64,000 nucleotides of DNA, taken from positions 1-64,000 of the forward strand of contig JAGHUX010000016.1 of assembly GCA_018064605.1 (NCBI GenBank). The letters run 5' to 3'. The notes below the pieces were generated by a model. That model saw only the letters and a list, made by a program, of their open reading frames with translations, was not told where the DNA came from and searched no databases. The position numbers and the translations under genes are program-made. This DNA is from Candidatus Limimorpha caballi (lineage in GTDB: Bacteria; Bacteroidota; Bacteroidia; Bacteroidales; F082). This document shows positions 51,927 through 63,997 of this stretch, piece by piece (position 1 is the stretch's first letter; each line of letters begins with the position of its first letter).

Positions 51927-54335
51927 GTGATTTATCCGAATGATTTTGAAAATAAGATTGGCTTCCGAGCCGTGAGAGAGAGGCTCAACGATTTGTGTAT
52001 CAGCGAGATGGGAAAGGAACGTGTCGGCAAGATGAAGTTCATGACCGACATCGACGAGATTGAGACGTGGCTGAAACTGATTGAGGATTTCGAGGTTTTG
52101 CTCCGCGACGGCATCCCGTTTCCGGTCCGCGACTACAACGACCTGCGCGAAGAGTTCAATCATCTCGCCATTGACGGCACCGTCATAAGCCTCGAAAACA
52201 TCTTTGCGCTGAAACCGACACTCTCGGCATTGTTTTATGTCTTCAAATTCTTCAACTCGGAATCATCCGATAAAGTGCCGCACCTAAAAGCCTTGGCGGA
52301 AGGCATTTCCATTGACAATCATATCTTTACAGAGATAAACCGCATCATTGACGACAAAGGCGAGATTCCCGACAACGCCTCATCCGACCTGATGGAGATA
52401 CGCCGTGACATGCGCCGGAAACAAAGCTCCATCGACCACAGGATGCACAAAATCCTCAACGACGCGAAGAACGCCGGCTGGACCGACAGCTCCGCCGAGA
52501 TGACAATCCGCGACGGACGCCTCGTGATTCCGGTGAGAGCCGCCGACAAACGGTCGCTCCGCGGTTTCATCCACGACGAGTCGGCGACAGGTCAGACAGT
52601 TTACATCGAGCCTGCCGAAATATTCGATACCAACAACGAAATCAGGGAGTTGGAATATGCCGAACGTCGTGAGATAAACAAGATTCTGCTTGCCTTCACG
52701 AAGATTTTGAGGCCGCAGATTCCGAACTTAATCCAGGCATGGCGGCTTCTCGGCCTCATCGACTTCATCCGCGCGAAGGCGTTGCTTTGCCACGAATACG
52801 GCTGCATCATCCCGGAAGTCGTTGACACTCCGATGTTTGAGTGGCGTGAAGCACGGCATCCGTTGCTTGAGCAGAAACTCAAATCGCAGGGCAAACATAT
52901 TACGCCTCTGGATTTGAAACTCGACGACGATTCAAGAATTTTGGTCATCTCCGGACCTAATGCCGGCGGCAAGTCGGTGTGTCTCAAGACAATAGGGCTT
53001 GTCCAGTATATGCTTCAATGCGGACTTGCTGTGCCGATGAAAACCGATTCGAGATGCGGCGTCTTCCACGACATGTTCATTGACATCGGTGACGAGCAAT
53101 CGCTTGAAAATGACTTGAGTACGTACAGCTCGCATCTTCTCAACATGAAAAACCTGCTCCAGCATGGCAGCGAACGCACCCTGTTTCTGATTGACGAGTT
53201 CGGGACAGGCACGGAGCCGCAGCTCGGCGGCGCCATCGCGGAAGCCATCTTGTTGAAAATGAACGAGAAAAAAGCATTCGGCGTCGTGACGACCCACTAT
53301 GCGAACCTGAAACTCCTCGCCGACAACAACCCCGGTATCGTGAACGGCGCGATGTTGTTCGACACACGATTCCTGCAGCCGCTTTACATGATGATGATCG
53401 GCAAGCCGGGCAGCTCGTTTGCTTTTGAAATCGCCAAAAACATCGGCTTCCCGGAAGAAATCTTAGACAGCGCAGCGGAAATCTCCGGCAAGGAACATCT
53501 CGATTTTGAAAAACAACTTCAGCAACTTGAAGTCGAAAAGAAAGAGGTCAGGAAGAAACAATACGAGCTTGGCGTTGCGGAAAAGCTTCTTGATGAAGTA
53601 GTTACGAAATACAAAGGACATCTTTCCGACATCGAGAAAAGGAAAAACCAACTTTTGAAGGAAGCCAACAAAGAGGCGCAGTCGCTCATCGACAAGGCGA
53701 ACGCGAAGATCGAGAACACGATTCGCGAGATAAAGGAGGCGCAGGCTGAAAAAGCACGCACGAAAGAGCTGCGCGACGAGCTCAGGGAGATGAAACAGAA
53801 CCTCGAAAACGATGCCAAGGAGATTTCAAAGAAGTTGAAAGTCGAAGAGAAAGAAACCGAGAAAGAAGACCTGAAAGTCGGCGACATGGTGTGTATCAAC
53901 GAGTTGGAGGTCGTCGGCGAGCTTGTGGCGATGACCGACACCGACGTCACGGTTCAATTCGGCGAGGTGCGACTTCGCACGACCGTTGATAAATTGCGGA
54001 AAATCAGCAAGGCGACGGCACGGAAAGCGGCGCACAACCCGTCGTTCCTGAAGAAAAACATCATGAGCGACATCAGCGAGAAAGCCGAGAAATTCAACCT
54101 CACTCTTGATGTCCGCGGACAACGCGGCGAGGAAGCCGTTGACAACGTGGCGAAATACATCGACGATGCCAATTTATTAAGTATCAAAGAAATAAGCATC
54201 CTTCACGGGAAAGGAAACGGAATCTTGCGGAAGATGATAAGGGAATATCTGAGTCATCAGAGCTGCGTGCAGAGTTTCAACGACGCGAGCCTTGAAACCG
54301 GCGGCGCGGGGATTACGAGAGTGACGCTGAAATAA
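51927..54335 (+). CDS. mutS2: MutS2-family protein with Smr domain
   Basis: ISGPNAGGKSVCLKTIGL...FLIDEFGTGTEP...; C-terminal LDVRGQRGEEAVDNV...LHGKGNGILR. Confidence 0.95.
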   Translation: MIYPNDFENKIGFRAVRERLNDLCISEMGKERVGKMKFMTDIDEIETWLKLIEDFEVLLRDGIPFPVRDYNDLREEFNHLAIDGTVISLENIFALKPTLSALFYVFKFFNSESSDKVPHLKALAEGISIDNHIFTEINRIIDDKGEIPDNASSDLMEIRRDMRRKQSSIDHRMHKILNDAKNAGWTDSSAEMTIRDGRLVIPVRAADKRSLRGFIHDESATGQTVYIEPAEIFDTNNEIRELEYAERREINKILLAFTKILRPQIPNLIQAWRLLGLIDFIRAKALLCHEYGCIIPEVVDTPMFEWREARHPLLEQKLKSQGKHITPLDLKLDDDSRILVISGPNAGGKSVCLKTIGLVQYMLQCGLAVPMKTDSRCGVFHDMFIDIGDEQSLENDLSTYSSHLLNMKNLLQHGSERTLFLIDEFGTGTEPQLGGAIAEAILLKMNEKKAFGVVTTHYANLKLLADNNPGIVNGAMLFDTRFLQPLYMMMIGKPGSSFAFEIAKNIGFPEEILDSAAEISGKEHLDFEKQLQQLEVEKKEVRKKQYELGVAEKLLDEVVTKYKGHLSDIEKRKNQLLKEANKEAQSLIDKANAKIENTIREIKEAQAEKARTKELRDELREMKQNLENDAKEISKKLKVEEKETEKEDLKVGDMVCINELEVVGELVAMTDTDVTVQFGEVRLRTTVDKLRKISKATARKAAHNPSFLKKNIMSDISEKAEKFNLTLDVRGQRGEEAVDNVAKYIDDANLLSIKEISILHGKGNGILRKMIREYLSHQSCVQSFNDASLETGGAGITRVTLK

Positions 54336-54516
54336 AACAGTTTAAAAAACACGAATTTTCACCACGAATTGCACGAATTACGCGAATCATTTTTACCACG
54401 AATTACACGAATCATTTTCACCACGAATATTAAGCTGAATTCAACTTTTTGATTAATATTTTCAATTTTTTTTGGCGCAAGAATTACTAATAATTATTAA
54501 ATATTGGTACGTTATT

Positions 54517-54550
54517 AAAAAAAAAGCAGCTGTCATTTACAGACAGCTGC
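54517..54550 (-). terminator. Rho-independent terminator for metK
   Basis: GCAGCTGTC-atttaca-GACAGCTGC perfect 9-bp stem; minus-strand T-run. Confidence 0.85.
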
Positions 54551-54612
54551 ATAAAAATTCACAAATAATTCAAAATCAATTGATTTTCAAACCGATTGCC
54601 AATGTCAAAAAA

Positions 54613-55905
<1,293 letters not shown>

Positions 55906-56091
55906 AATAATTTAGTTTTACAGGTCCAAGGTGATAGGTGACAGGTGATAGGACAAGTCCTTTTTGCCTTTTTACCTTTTTACCTTTTACCTAAATTAAT
56001 AAATATGGAGTATTTGTGATTGTAAAAAAGAAACTGTTTTAGCATTTTTTCTTGTGGTTGCAATCAATCAAATCTTTCCACGAAAATTCCG

Positions 56092-56146
56092 GCTGCAAAG
56101 ATACAACAAATTTCATGCGGAAACATGATTTTGCGGAAATAATTTT
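56092..56146. repeat. 55-bp direct repeat, copy A
   Basis: 51/55 identical to 56683-56737 by hand alignment. Confidence 0.93.
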
Positions 56147-56187
56147 ATACCTTTGCACCATTGTTTGACATTTAGATTTTTTCACTT

Positions 56188-56592
56188 ATGAATACAACAA
56201 AAAATGCACAATCTTTAATCAAAATTGGACGTTTGAAAATGACCATTGCCAAAGCGATAAAAAGAAAATGTGCTGACATTTACATCACTGACAATTATTT
56301 GAAACACATCTCAAACTATCATAGAATAGAGTTGGAATCATTAGGAATCAATGCTTTAGATTATGTAAAGCTTATTGCGACGAATTTCACACAGATAAGG
56401 AAAGGCAGCGGTGATTCTTTGCTCCTTGTCATTTACAGAGACGACGTACACGACACGGCTGCAATAAGTTTGAGTTTGAACGGCGACATTTGGGAAGTGA
56501 GGACCGCCCAGCCAAGGAGGACGAAAGAAATAGAAAAGAAGGAGCTGCTTTGGAGCAAAAATAAAAAAGTGGTAGGACTGCCTCAATCCTAA
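56188..56592 (+). CDS. Small protein of unknown function (possibly nuclease/toxin-like)
   Basis: 134 aa, own -7 element TACCTTTG; IYITDNYLKHISNYHRIELESLGINALDYVKLIATNFTQI...; no confident family. Confidence 0.6.
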   Translation: MNTTKNAQSLIKIGRLKMTIAKAIKRKCADIYITDNYLKHISNYHRIELESLGINALDYVKLIATNFTQIRKGSGDSLLLVIYRDDVHDTAAISLSLNGDIWEVRTAQPRRTKEIEKKELLWSKNKKVVGLPQS

Positions 56593-56682
56593 ATGACTCC
56601 TACAATCATCCTTATTATGCTTCTTTTCGAACTGCGAGGTAGGGTTCAAAAAGCCAAGGCGATTTAAGCCACATTTTTATTT

Positions 56683-56737
56683 GCCGCAAAGATACAACAA
56701 TTTTCATGCGGAAGCATGATTTTGCGAAAATAATTTT
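56683..56737. repeat. 55-bp direct repeat, copy B
   Basis: See copy A; contains palindrome TCATGC-ggaa-GCATGA. Confidence 0.93.
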
Positions 56738-56775
56738 CAAACGTAAATTCAATCTAAATTGCACGACATCATGTG

Positions 56776-57501
56776 TCATTTCAGCGTGAGTGTCTGGAAG
56801 CATTCCTCGATGCTTGCGTCGGCACGGTGCATCACGTTCATTTTGATGTTTTCGATTCTGTCGTTCGCCACGACCACACCTTTATTAATAATGATGATCT
56901 CCGGGCACATCGCCTCCACTTCCTGCATGATGTGAGTCGAGAGCAGCACCGTCTTCTCTTTTCCGAGCTCGGTGATAAGAGCGCGTATTTCAACGAGTTG
57001 GTTCGGGTCGAGGCCAGAAGTAGGCTCGTCGAGGATGAGGACTGACGGGTTGTGCATCATCGCCTGGGCGAGGCCGACACGTTGCCGGTAGCCTTTCGAC
57101 AGCGCCCCGATTTTCTTGCGCATCTCCACGGTCAGACCTGTTTTCTCAATCATCTCGTCGATGCGTTTCTTGGCGTCAGTGCCCGTAATATGATGAATGC
57201 CAGCGACGAACTCAAGGTATTCGCGGACGTACATATCCAAATACAACGGGTTGTGTTCCGGCAGGTAGCCGACGCAACGGCGCACCTCCATCGGGTCGGC
57301 GAGGATGTCGTAGCCTTCGACGGAGACAGTGCCTTCGGTCGGCGGGATGAAGCACGTGATGATTTTCATCAGCGTGGACTTCCCGGCTCCGTTCGGGCCG
57401 AGGAGACCGACGATGCGGCCTTTTTCTATTTCAAGGTTTACGTCGTTCAGCGCGAGCTGCCGGTCGTATTTTTTCGTTACGTGACTGACTTTTATTGACA
57501 T
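56776..57501 (-). CDS. GldA-like ABC transporter ATP-binding protein (short form)
   Basis: GLLGPNGAGKSTLMKIIT...LSKGYRQRVGLAQAMMHNPSVLILDEPTSGLDPNQ. Confidence 0.85.
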   Translation of the reverse strand: MSIKVSHVTKKYDRQLALNDVNLEIEKGRIVGLLGPNGAGKSTLMKIITCFIPPTEGTVSVEGYDILADPMEVRRCVGYLPEHNPLYLDMYVREYLEFVAGIHHITGTDAKKRIDEMIEKTGLTVEMRKKIGALSKGYRQRVGLAQAMMHNPSVLILDEPTSGLDPNQLVEIRALITELGKEKTVLLSTHIMQEVEAMCPEIIIINKGVVVANDRIENIKMNVMHRADASIEECFQTLTLK

Positions 57502-57699
57502 TTCAAGATCTTATTTTCCAACACATCACAAGACACATTGCACCGGGCGGCTGTCTAAAACCACGATCCGCAGCAGAAGGCGCCGTGTCTTTTTTTTTAA
57601 AATTTGACCTTGCAAAGATACATTTTTATTTGTTTGGGCGATGTGAAACACACGAAAAATAATTAATTTCCGGATGTTGAAAATTAATTGCAGAAAAAA

Positions 57700-57739
57700 G
57701 TTTTTCGTAAGGAAATAATTTGTACTTTTGCAGTCCGAA
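57700..57739 (+). promoter_or_regulatory. rplM promoter region GTTTTTCGTAA-N17-TTGCAGTCCGAA
   Basis: Same spacing as 14475-14514. Confidence 0.65.
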
Positions 57740-57789
57740 TTTTTTGGGAAAATAGTGTAAACAAAACACATAAACTAATTAAAAATTAA

Positions 57790-58239
57790 ATGGATACATT
57801 AAGTTACAAAACAATTAGCGTCAACAAGGAGCATGCCAACAAGAAATGGTATGTCGTTGATGCTGAGGGACAAGTTCTGGGCCGCATGGCATCAGAAATT
57901 GCTCAGGTTTTAAGAGGAAAGAGGAAGGCATGCTATACTCCCCACAGTGATTGTGGCGATAATGTCATCGTGATCAATGCCGAGAAAATAGTCCTCACCG
58001 GCAACAAAATGGACAAGAAGGTTTACGTCCACTACACTGGTCACCCAGGTGGACAGCGCGTGAAAACCGTGAAGGAATATCTCGCGAAGAAACCGGTTTT
58101 CGTCGTACAACACGCGGTGAAAGGCATGTTACCGAAGACACGCCTTGGCAGCGCCATCTTCCGTAATCTTTACGTTTATGAGGGACCGAATCATCCGCAT
58201 GAGGCCCAGCAACCACAAGTATTAACAATTAAAAGGTAA
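57790..58239 (+). CDS. rplM: 50S ribosomal protein L13
   Basis: WYVVDAEGQVLGRMASEIAQVLRGKRKACYTPHSDCGDNVIVINAEK. Confidence 0.96.
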   Translation: MDTLSYKTISVNKEHANKKWYVVDAEGQVLGRMASEIAQVLRGKRKACYTPHSDCGDNVIVINAEKIVLTGNKMDKKVYVHYTGHPGGQRVKTVKEYLAKKPVFVVQHAVKGMLPKTRLGSAIFRNLYVYEGPNHPHEAQQPQVLTIKR

Positions 58240-58244
58240 TTAAA

Positions 58245-58634
58245 ATGGAAGTGATCAACGCGTTAGGTAGAAGAAAGACAGCTGTTGCACGTATTTACAT
58301 GAAGTCTGGCAGCGGCATCATCACGGTTAACAAGCGCGACTACAAGGCTTATTTTCCGACAAGCATCCTGCATTATGTGGTTGAACAGCCATTGATGCTC
58401 ACAGACAACCTTGGGAAATATGACATCAAGGTCAACCTCAACGGTGGCGGCATCAACGGTCAGGCGGAGGCTCTCCGTCTCGCGATCGCCCGCGCACTCT
58501 GCAAGATCAACAACGACGAATATCGTCCGGTTCTCAAGGCTAAAGGCCTGATGCGCCGCGACCCACGTATGGTCGAGCGTAAGAAACCAGGTCAGCCGGG
58601 TGCACGTAAGAAATTCCAGTTCAGTAAACGTTAG
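58245..58634 (+). CDS. rpsI: 30S ribosomal protein S9
   Basis: NALGRRKTAVARIYMKSGSG...GLMRRDPRMVERKKPGQPGARKKFQFSKR. Confidence 0.96.
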   Translation: MEVINALGRRKTAVARIYMKSGSGIITVNKRDYKAYFPTSILHYVVEQPLMLTDNLGKYDIKVNLNGGGINGQAEALRLAIARALCKINNDEYRPVLKAKGLMRRDPRMVERKKPGQPGARKKFQFSKR

Positions 58635-58656
58635 TCTATCAAAAGGAAAAGAAATC

Positions 58657-59478
58657 ATGACACAAGCAACATTCGAAGAATTATTAGATGCTGGTTGCCA
58701 CTTCGGTCACCTCAGAAGGAAATGGAATCCGAACATGGCGCCGTACATCTTCATGGAACGTAACGGTATCCATATCATAGACCTGTACAAGACCCAGGCC
58801 AAGATTGACGAGGCGGCACAGGCACTTCAGCAGATGGCAAGAGCAGGGAAGAAAGTCCTTTTCGTGGCTACAAAGAAACAGGCCAAAGACATCGTCGCCG
58901 AACTCGTGTCGAGAGTCAACATGCCATTCGTGACAGAACGCTGGCCGGGCGGCATGCTCACCAACTTCACCACTATCCGCAAGGCGGTGCGTAAGATGAC
59001 GAGTTTCCAGAAGCTCATGGCGAGCCCGCAGTACAACAACCTGTCGAAACGCGAGCGTCTCCTGATAGAGCGCGAACTCGAGAAGCTCCAGAAGAACCTC
59101 GGCTCAATCGCCGACCTCAACCGCCTCCCGAGCGCGGTGTTCGTCGTCGATGTCATCAAGGAGCACATCGCAGTGGCAGAAGCCCGCAAGCTCAACATCC
59201 CGACTTTCGCCATCGTTGACACCAACTCGAACCCGAACCTCATCGACCACCCGATCCCGGCAAACGACGACGCCTCGAAGTCAATCGCCCTCATCATCAG
59301 CAAGATGGTTGAAGCCATCGAAGAAGGCATGAACGAGCGCAAGAACAACATGAAGGACGCCGACATCGCCGAAGAAGATGCCGACGACGAGATGCAGAAG
59401 GACATGGCCGAAGATGAAGAGAAGGAAGAGGAGAAACGTCCACGCCGCCCACGCAAGGCAGTCAACAAGAAGAACTAA
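58657..59478 (+). CDS. rpsB: 30S ribosomal protein S2
   Basis: FEELLDAGCHFGHLRRKWNPNMAPYIFMERNGIHIIDL; acidic C-terminal extension. Confidence 0.95.
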   Translation: MTQATFEELLDAGCHFGHLRRKWNPNMAPYIFMERNGIHIIDLYKTQAKIDEAAQALQQMARAGKKVLFVATKKQAKDIVAELVSRVNMPFVTERWPGGMLTNFTTIRKAVRKMTSFQKLMASPQYNNLSKRERLLIERELEKLQKNLGSIADLNRLPSAVFVVDVIKEHIAVAEARKLNIPTFAIVDTNSNPNLIDHPIPANDDASKSIALIISKMVEAIEEGMNERKNNMKDADIAEEDADDEMQKDMAEDEEKEEEKRPRRPRKAVNKKN

Positions 59479-59505
59479 TTATTAACAAAGAAAAAAAACC
59501 AAACC

Positions 59506-60501
59506 ATGAATATTACTGCAGCTCAAGTTAATGAACTCAGACAGATGACAGGCGCAGGGATGATGGACTGCAAGAAGGCCCTCGTTGAATGCAACGGCGA
59601 CAAAGAGGCAGCCATCGACTTCCTCCGCAAGAAAGGCCAGAAGATCGCCGAGAAACGCGCCGACCGCGAAGCAGCCGAAGGTGTCGTCATCTCAGCCACA
59701 ACAGCCGACCATACATACGGTGCTGTCATCATGCTCAACTGCGAGACGGACTTCGTGGGTTCCAACGCTGACTTCGTCGGCGCGGCAAAGAGCTTCCTCA
59801 ATGCAGCCGTCGAAAACAAGATCAAGAACCTCGACGAACTCAAGGCTTTCACCATGGACGGCCGCACGGTCAACGACCTCGTCACCGACCTCACAGCCAA
59901 GACAGGTGAGAAGACCGAGCTCAAGCACCTCGAAGTCATCGAAGCGCCTTACGTGGCGAACTACAACCACCAGGGCAACCGCCTCGCCACCGTCGTCGGC
60001 TTCAACAAAGCCTTCGAAGGCATCGACGAGACAGCTCACGAGGTCGCAATGCACACAGCAGCCATGTCGCCGATCGCCGTTGACGAGAACGACGTCCCGG
60101 CAGAGACAAAGGCACGCGAATACGAAGTGGCTGTCGAGAAGACAAAACAGGAACAGGCCGCCAAGGCTGTTGACGTCGCGCTGAAGAAAGCCGGCATCAA
60201 CCCCGCACACGTCGATTCAGACGCCCACATCGACTCAAACATGGCAAAAGGCTGGATCACAGAGGAACAGGCGAAACAGGCACGCGAAATCAGGACAAGA
60301 GTCACTGAGGAAGCTCTCGCCAACGTCAAACCTGCAATGATCGAGAACATCGCCAAAGGCCGCGTGGCAAAGTTCTTCAAGGAGAACTGCCTCCTCGACC
60401 AGGCTTCACTGCTCGACGGCAGCATGACAGTGCGCCAGTTCATCCAGAAGGCCGACAAGGAAGCCACAGTCACGGCTTTCAAGCGCGTCCAACTCGGATA
60501 A
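59506..60501 (+). CDS. tsf: Elongation factor Ts
   Basis: ITAAQVNELRQMTGAGMMDCKKALVECNGDKEAAIDFLRKKG. Confidence 0.96.
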   Translation: MNITAAQVNELRQMTGAGMMDCKKALVECNGDKEAAIDFLRKKGQKIAEKRADREAAEGVVISATTADHTYGAVIMLNCETDFVGSNADFVGAAKSFLNAAVENKIKNLDELKAFTMDGRTVNDLVTDLTAKTGEKTELKHLEVIEAPYVANYNHQGNRLATVVGFNKAFEGIDETAHEVAMHTAAMSPIAVDENDVPAETKAREYEVAVEKTKQEQAAKAVDVALKKAGINPAHVDSDAHIDSNMAKGWITEEQAKQAREIRTRVTEEALANVKPAMIENIAKGRVAKFFKENCLLDQASLLDGSMTVRQFIQKADKEATVTAFKRVQLG

Positions 60502-60523
60502 TCGATTCTAACGACAATATTAA

Positions 60524-60556
60524 AAGCCGGCTCTTCCGAGTCGGCTTTTTTATTCG
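60524..60556 (+). terminator. Rho-independent terminator after tsf
   Basis: AAGCCGGCTC-ttcc-GAGTCGGCTT + T-run. Confidence 0.85.
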
Positions 60557-62274
60557 TATTTCAACACTTCGACATTCCCGCATTCATCAGTCACTTCTAT
60601 CTCCTTATCATTCAATATGTTGACTTTGACATAAACTGCTTCGGTATATTTTTCCCCGAATTGTCTGGCGACACCGTAAAGACCGCCATGTTCATAAATA
60701 TGGAAACGTTTCTCACATAAGTCATCAGCAAGGAATGTACCGACAATCTCATTTTTCCTATTCAGATAACAGCAAGTTCTTTTCTTCGTATTCAAAACCA
60801 CAATTGCGGTACTATCTATGCTACCAGAACCAAAATAACGATAGAAAGACAGATACTCAAATGGTATTATGATGTTATTATTCAAATCTATACAGCCATA
60901 CTTATTGCCTTTTGCCGCCAAGACAAACCCTTTCTCATCTACAACAGAAATGCTATGATATTCGAAAGGAATTATTGTCACTCTGTCAATTGTCTCGCAA
61001 CCATATCGGGTTGTATATCTTGACAGAAGACAATCATTTTCGTGACCAGGTCTGACTACTGTTTTCCCGTAATACAGTCTTCCATCATCGTCACATCTCA
61101 AATCATAAAAGTCTTCATTCTCGCCAACACGAATTATGGTTGTACAATCTGGCTTGTAAATAATATATTTTGGGTTGACATTACTTCTGACAATTACAAA
61201 TTTGTCTTTGCACACAGCCACCTCATTGAGCGGTCCCATGACACTATTCAAGTGTCTGTCGATAATATGATAAAACCCATCGCCTTCATCGATATTTCTG
61301 ACGTGTGTTCTTTTCGCGTCCCACACGGCGAAGTATCTTTCATCCGAACTCAACGGATAACACTTGTCGGAGAGATTTGAAAACATCGAATAGATTTCTG
61401 TCGGGGTAAATTCCGGACCAGGGTCTTCCTCTTTTTTCTTCCCGAAACGATCTTGAAACTCTTCAACAAGATACTTTGTCCACTCCGAACAACCTCCATA
61501 CAAAATATCCATTCCATGCATCCATTTTTTGCTGTCGGTCACATCAGCCGGTATCATTTCATTATGAGCCAAGGCGTGGCAACTCGGGCACAGAACCTGC
61601 AACTTGCTGTAATCCAATCTTCTGAATGGTTTCATGATATCAGTTTCAGAATCATGGATTTCAAAAAAACGATTCGTCCCGAGGGTCTGCTGCTTCAATT
61701 CAAAGCCGCACTTCTCACATTTCAACGGTTTGTTTCGCATGAAACGCTTATAATCGCGATAATACGAAACCATGTCGTCCCTGTAAAGATGAACGACCAG
61801 GCGTCTGTATTGATTTCTGACATTTTCATCATAACAGAATTTCCATATATACCAGTAGCGCCGATAAATCTCTTCGTTGCTGAAAAAATTATCAAACCAA
61901 TAGAAACGGCTTATTTTCCTTGGTTTAAAAGGGATGTCGTCCATCCGGAAACCAGAATATTGCATCAATTTACAATCAAATCCGCAGCCAACGCCTTCCA
62001 CAATTTTCACAGGAATCTGCCAGCAATACGTGTCGGTGCAATACTTTTTCTCGTTTTTCGGGACATCACTGTACTTTGTTATTGGTGAACGGGCCACGCA
62101 TTTCCCTATACGGCTTATTTTACCTTGGATGTCGTGTCCGTAAAGAAAGATGACGTCACCTTGTTTCAATTGCCTGCACGCCAGATGATTTGTCACAGGC
62201 AGATACCTGATTTCTGACGACACGCGGCTGAACGGGTGATACGGAATGAAATAATTGTAATAGATTTGGGCCAT
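60550..62274 (-). CDS. PUA/EVE-like + HNH endonuclease-like + WG-repeat protein
   Basis: N-term LKQGDVIFLYGHDIQGKISRIGKCVARSP; HNH-like CEKCG...RFFEIHDSE...KLQVLCPSCHALAH; C-term WG-like KGNKYGCIDLNNNIIIPFEY. Confidence 0.65.
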   Translation of the reverse strand: MAQIYYNYFIPYHPFSRVSSEIRYLPVTNHLACRQLKQGDVIFLYGHDIQGKISRIGKCVARSPITKYSDVPKNEKKYCTDTYCWQIPVKIVEGVGCGFDCKLMQYSGFRMDDIPFKPRKISRFYWFDNFFSNEEIYRRYWYIWKFCYDENVRNQYRRLVVHLYRDDMVSYYRDYKRFMRNKPLKCEKCGFELKQQTLGTNRFFEIHDSETDIMKPFRRLDYSKLQVLCPSCHALAHNEMIPADVTDSKKWMHGMDILYGGCSEWTKYLVEEFQDRFGKKKEEDPGPEFTPTEIYSMFSNLSDKCYPLSSDERYFAVWDAKRTHVRNIDEGDGFYHIIDRHLNSVMGPLNEVAVCKDKFVIVRSNVNPKYIIYKPDCTTIIRVGENEDFYDLRCDDDGRLYYGKTVVRPGHENDCLLSRYTTRYGCETIDRVTIIPFEYHSISVVDEKGFVLAAKGNKYGCIDLNNNIIIPFEYLSFYRYFGSGSIDSTAIVVLNTKKRTCCYLNRKNEIVGTFLADDLCEKRFHIYEHGGLYGVARQFGEKYTEAVYVKVNILNDKEIEVTDECGNVEVLKYE

Positions 62275-62437
62275 GCTGAAAACAAATTTCGTGTCAGGGT
62301 TTCTTCGCTGAAGCGGGCGACGATTCTCATCTGGCTGATGTATTACCAGATGAAGACGGAGTCGCCCCCGTCTTCATTTCGTGTATTATGGTCATCAAAC
62401 CATTTATTATGTCGTCATCATCTGCGCGGGCTGCGGC

Positions 62438-63997
62438 TCACTTCGCGAACTGCACCGCCCTTGTCTCACGGATGATTGTGATCTTGATCTGTCCGGGATA
62501 CGTCATCTCGGTCTGGATCTGCCTGGAGAGTTCGTATGCGATGTTTGCGGCTTCCTGGTCGCTGACCTTGTCGGCTCCGACGATGACGCGGAGTTCGCGT
62601 CCGGCCTGGATGGCGTAGGTCTTGACGACGCCCGTGTACGACATTGCCATCTCTTCGAGTTTCTTCAATCGTTGGATGTAAGCCTCGACGACTTCGCGTC
62701 GTGCGCCGGGGCGTGCGCCGGAAATGGCGTCGCAGACCTGGACTATCGGGGCGATGAGCGACTCCATCTCGATTTCGTCGTGGTGGGCGCCGATGGCGTT
62801 GCAGATGTCGGGTTTCTCCTTGTATTTCTCAGCGGTCTTCATGCCGAGTATTGCGTGCGGCAGTTCCTCCTCGTTTTCAGCGACCTTGCCGATGTCGTGG
62901 AGCAGGCCGGCGCGTTTTGCCGCCTTCGGGTTGAGGCCGAGCTCGGCAGCCATCGTGGAGCTGAGTTTGGCGACCTCAATGGAGTGCTGGAGCAGGTTCT
63001 GCCCGTATGACGAACGGTATTTCATCCTGCCTATCATCCTGATGAGTTCAGGTGCGAGGTTGTGGATGCCGAGGTCGATGACGATGCGTTTGCCGGTCTC
63101 GATGATTTCCTGTTCGACCTGTTTCTCGACTTTCTTGACCACCTCTTCGATGCGTGCCGGATGGATACGTCCGTCCGTGACGAGTTTCTGGAGTGACAGG
63201 CGGGCTATCTCACGGCGGATCGGGTCGAAACCTGAGAGGAGGATAGCGTCGGGGCTGTCGTCGATGATGATCTCGACGCCGGTGAGTGACTCAAGGGCGC
63301 GGATGTTGCGGCCCTCACGTCCGATGATACGACCCTTGATCTCGTCGTTCTCGATGTTGAACACCGACACTGTGTTCTCGATGGCGTGTTCGGCGGCTGT
63401 TCTCTGGATTGTCTCGAGGACGACTTTCTTTGCGTCCTGGTTGGCCGACATCTTGGCTTCTTCGATGATCTCCTTTGCGAGCACCATCGCCTCGGCCTTA
63501 GCCTCATCTTTCACTGCTTCCTTGAGCTGTTCCTTGGCCTCACTGACCGACATGCCGGATATTGTCTCGAGTATCTTCCTCTGCTCCTCCTGCATCTTGT
63601 CGAGTTCGGCCTGGCGTTTCACGATGCCTTCCTGCTGGGCCGCGAGCTTGTCCTGCTGGGCCTTGAGGTCGCTGGCCTTGTGCTGAAGCTCGTTGTCACG
63701 CTGATTAGCCTGCTGTTGCTGTTGCTGGATCTTCGACTCAGCCTTCTGCATCTCGCGTTTCTTCTCGTTCACCTCCTTGTCGTAATCCTGTTTCATCTGG
63801 AGGAACTTCTCCTTTGCCTGCAGAATCTTGTCTTTCTTGATTACTTCTCCTTTTTCCTTTGCTTCTTCAAGAAGCTGTGCGCTCTTCTTTGTCAAGGCGT
63901 TGCGCATGACCGTTGTCGCCAAGAGCACGCCGACACCGCCGCCGACTGCGACTGCCACCACGGCGATAAGAACATTTGTTGCTGATAGTAAAATCAT
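62438..63997 (-). CDS. rny: Ribonuclease Y
   Basis: N-terminal TM, coiled coil, [44 protein letters not shown]. Confidence 0.95.
   Translation of the reverse strand: MILLSATNVLIAVVAVAVGGGVGVLLATTVMRNALTKKSAQLLEEAKEKGEVIKKDKILQAKEKFLQMKQDYDKEVNEKKREMQKAESKIQQQQQQANQRDNELQHKASDLKAQQDKLAAQQEGIVKRQAELDKMQEEQRKILETISGMSVSEAKEQLKEAVKDEAKAEAMVLAKEIIEEAKMSANQDAKKVVLETIQRTAAEHAIENTVSVFNIENDEIKGRIIGREGRNIRALESLTGVEIIIDDSPDAILLSGFDPIRREIARLSLQKLVTDGRIHPARIEEVVKKVEKQVEQEIIETGKRIVIDLGIHNLAPELIRMIGRMKYRSSYGQNLLQHSIEVAKLSSTMAAELGLNPKAAKRAGLLHDIGKVAENEEELPHAILGMKTAEKYKEKPDICNAIGAHHDEIEMESLIAPIVQVCDAISGARPGARREVVEAYIQRLKKLEEMAMSYTGVVKTYAIQAGRELRVIVGADKVSDQEAANIAYELSRQIQTEMTYPGQIKITIIRETRAVQFAK

Noticed and set aside
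55906-56180. SAM-sensing riboswitch upstream of metK
   Set aside because: The leader is mostly low-complexity array; I could not identify a known SAM riboswitch core. A covariance-model search would be decisive.
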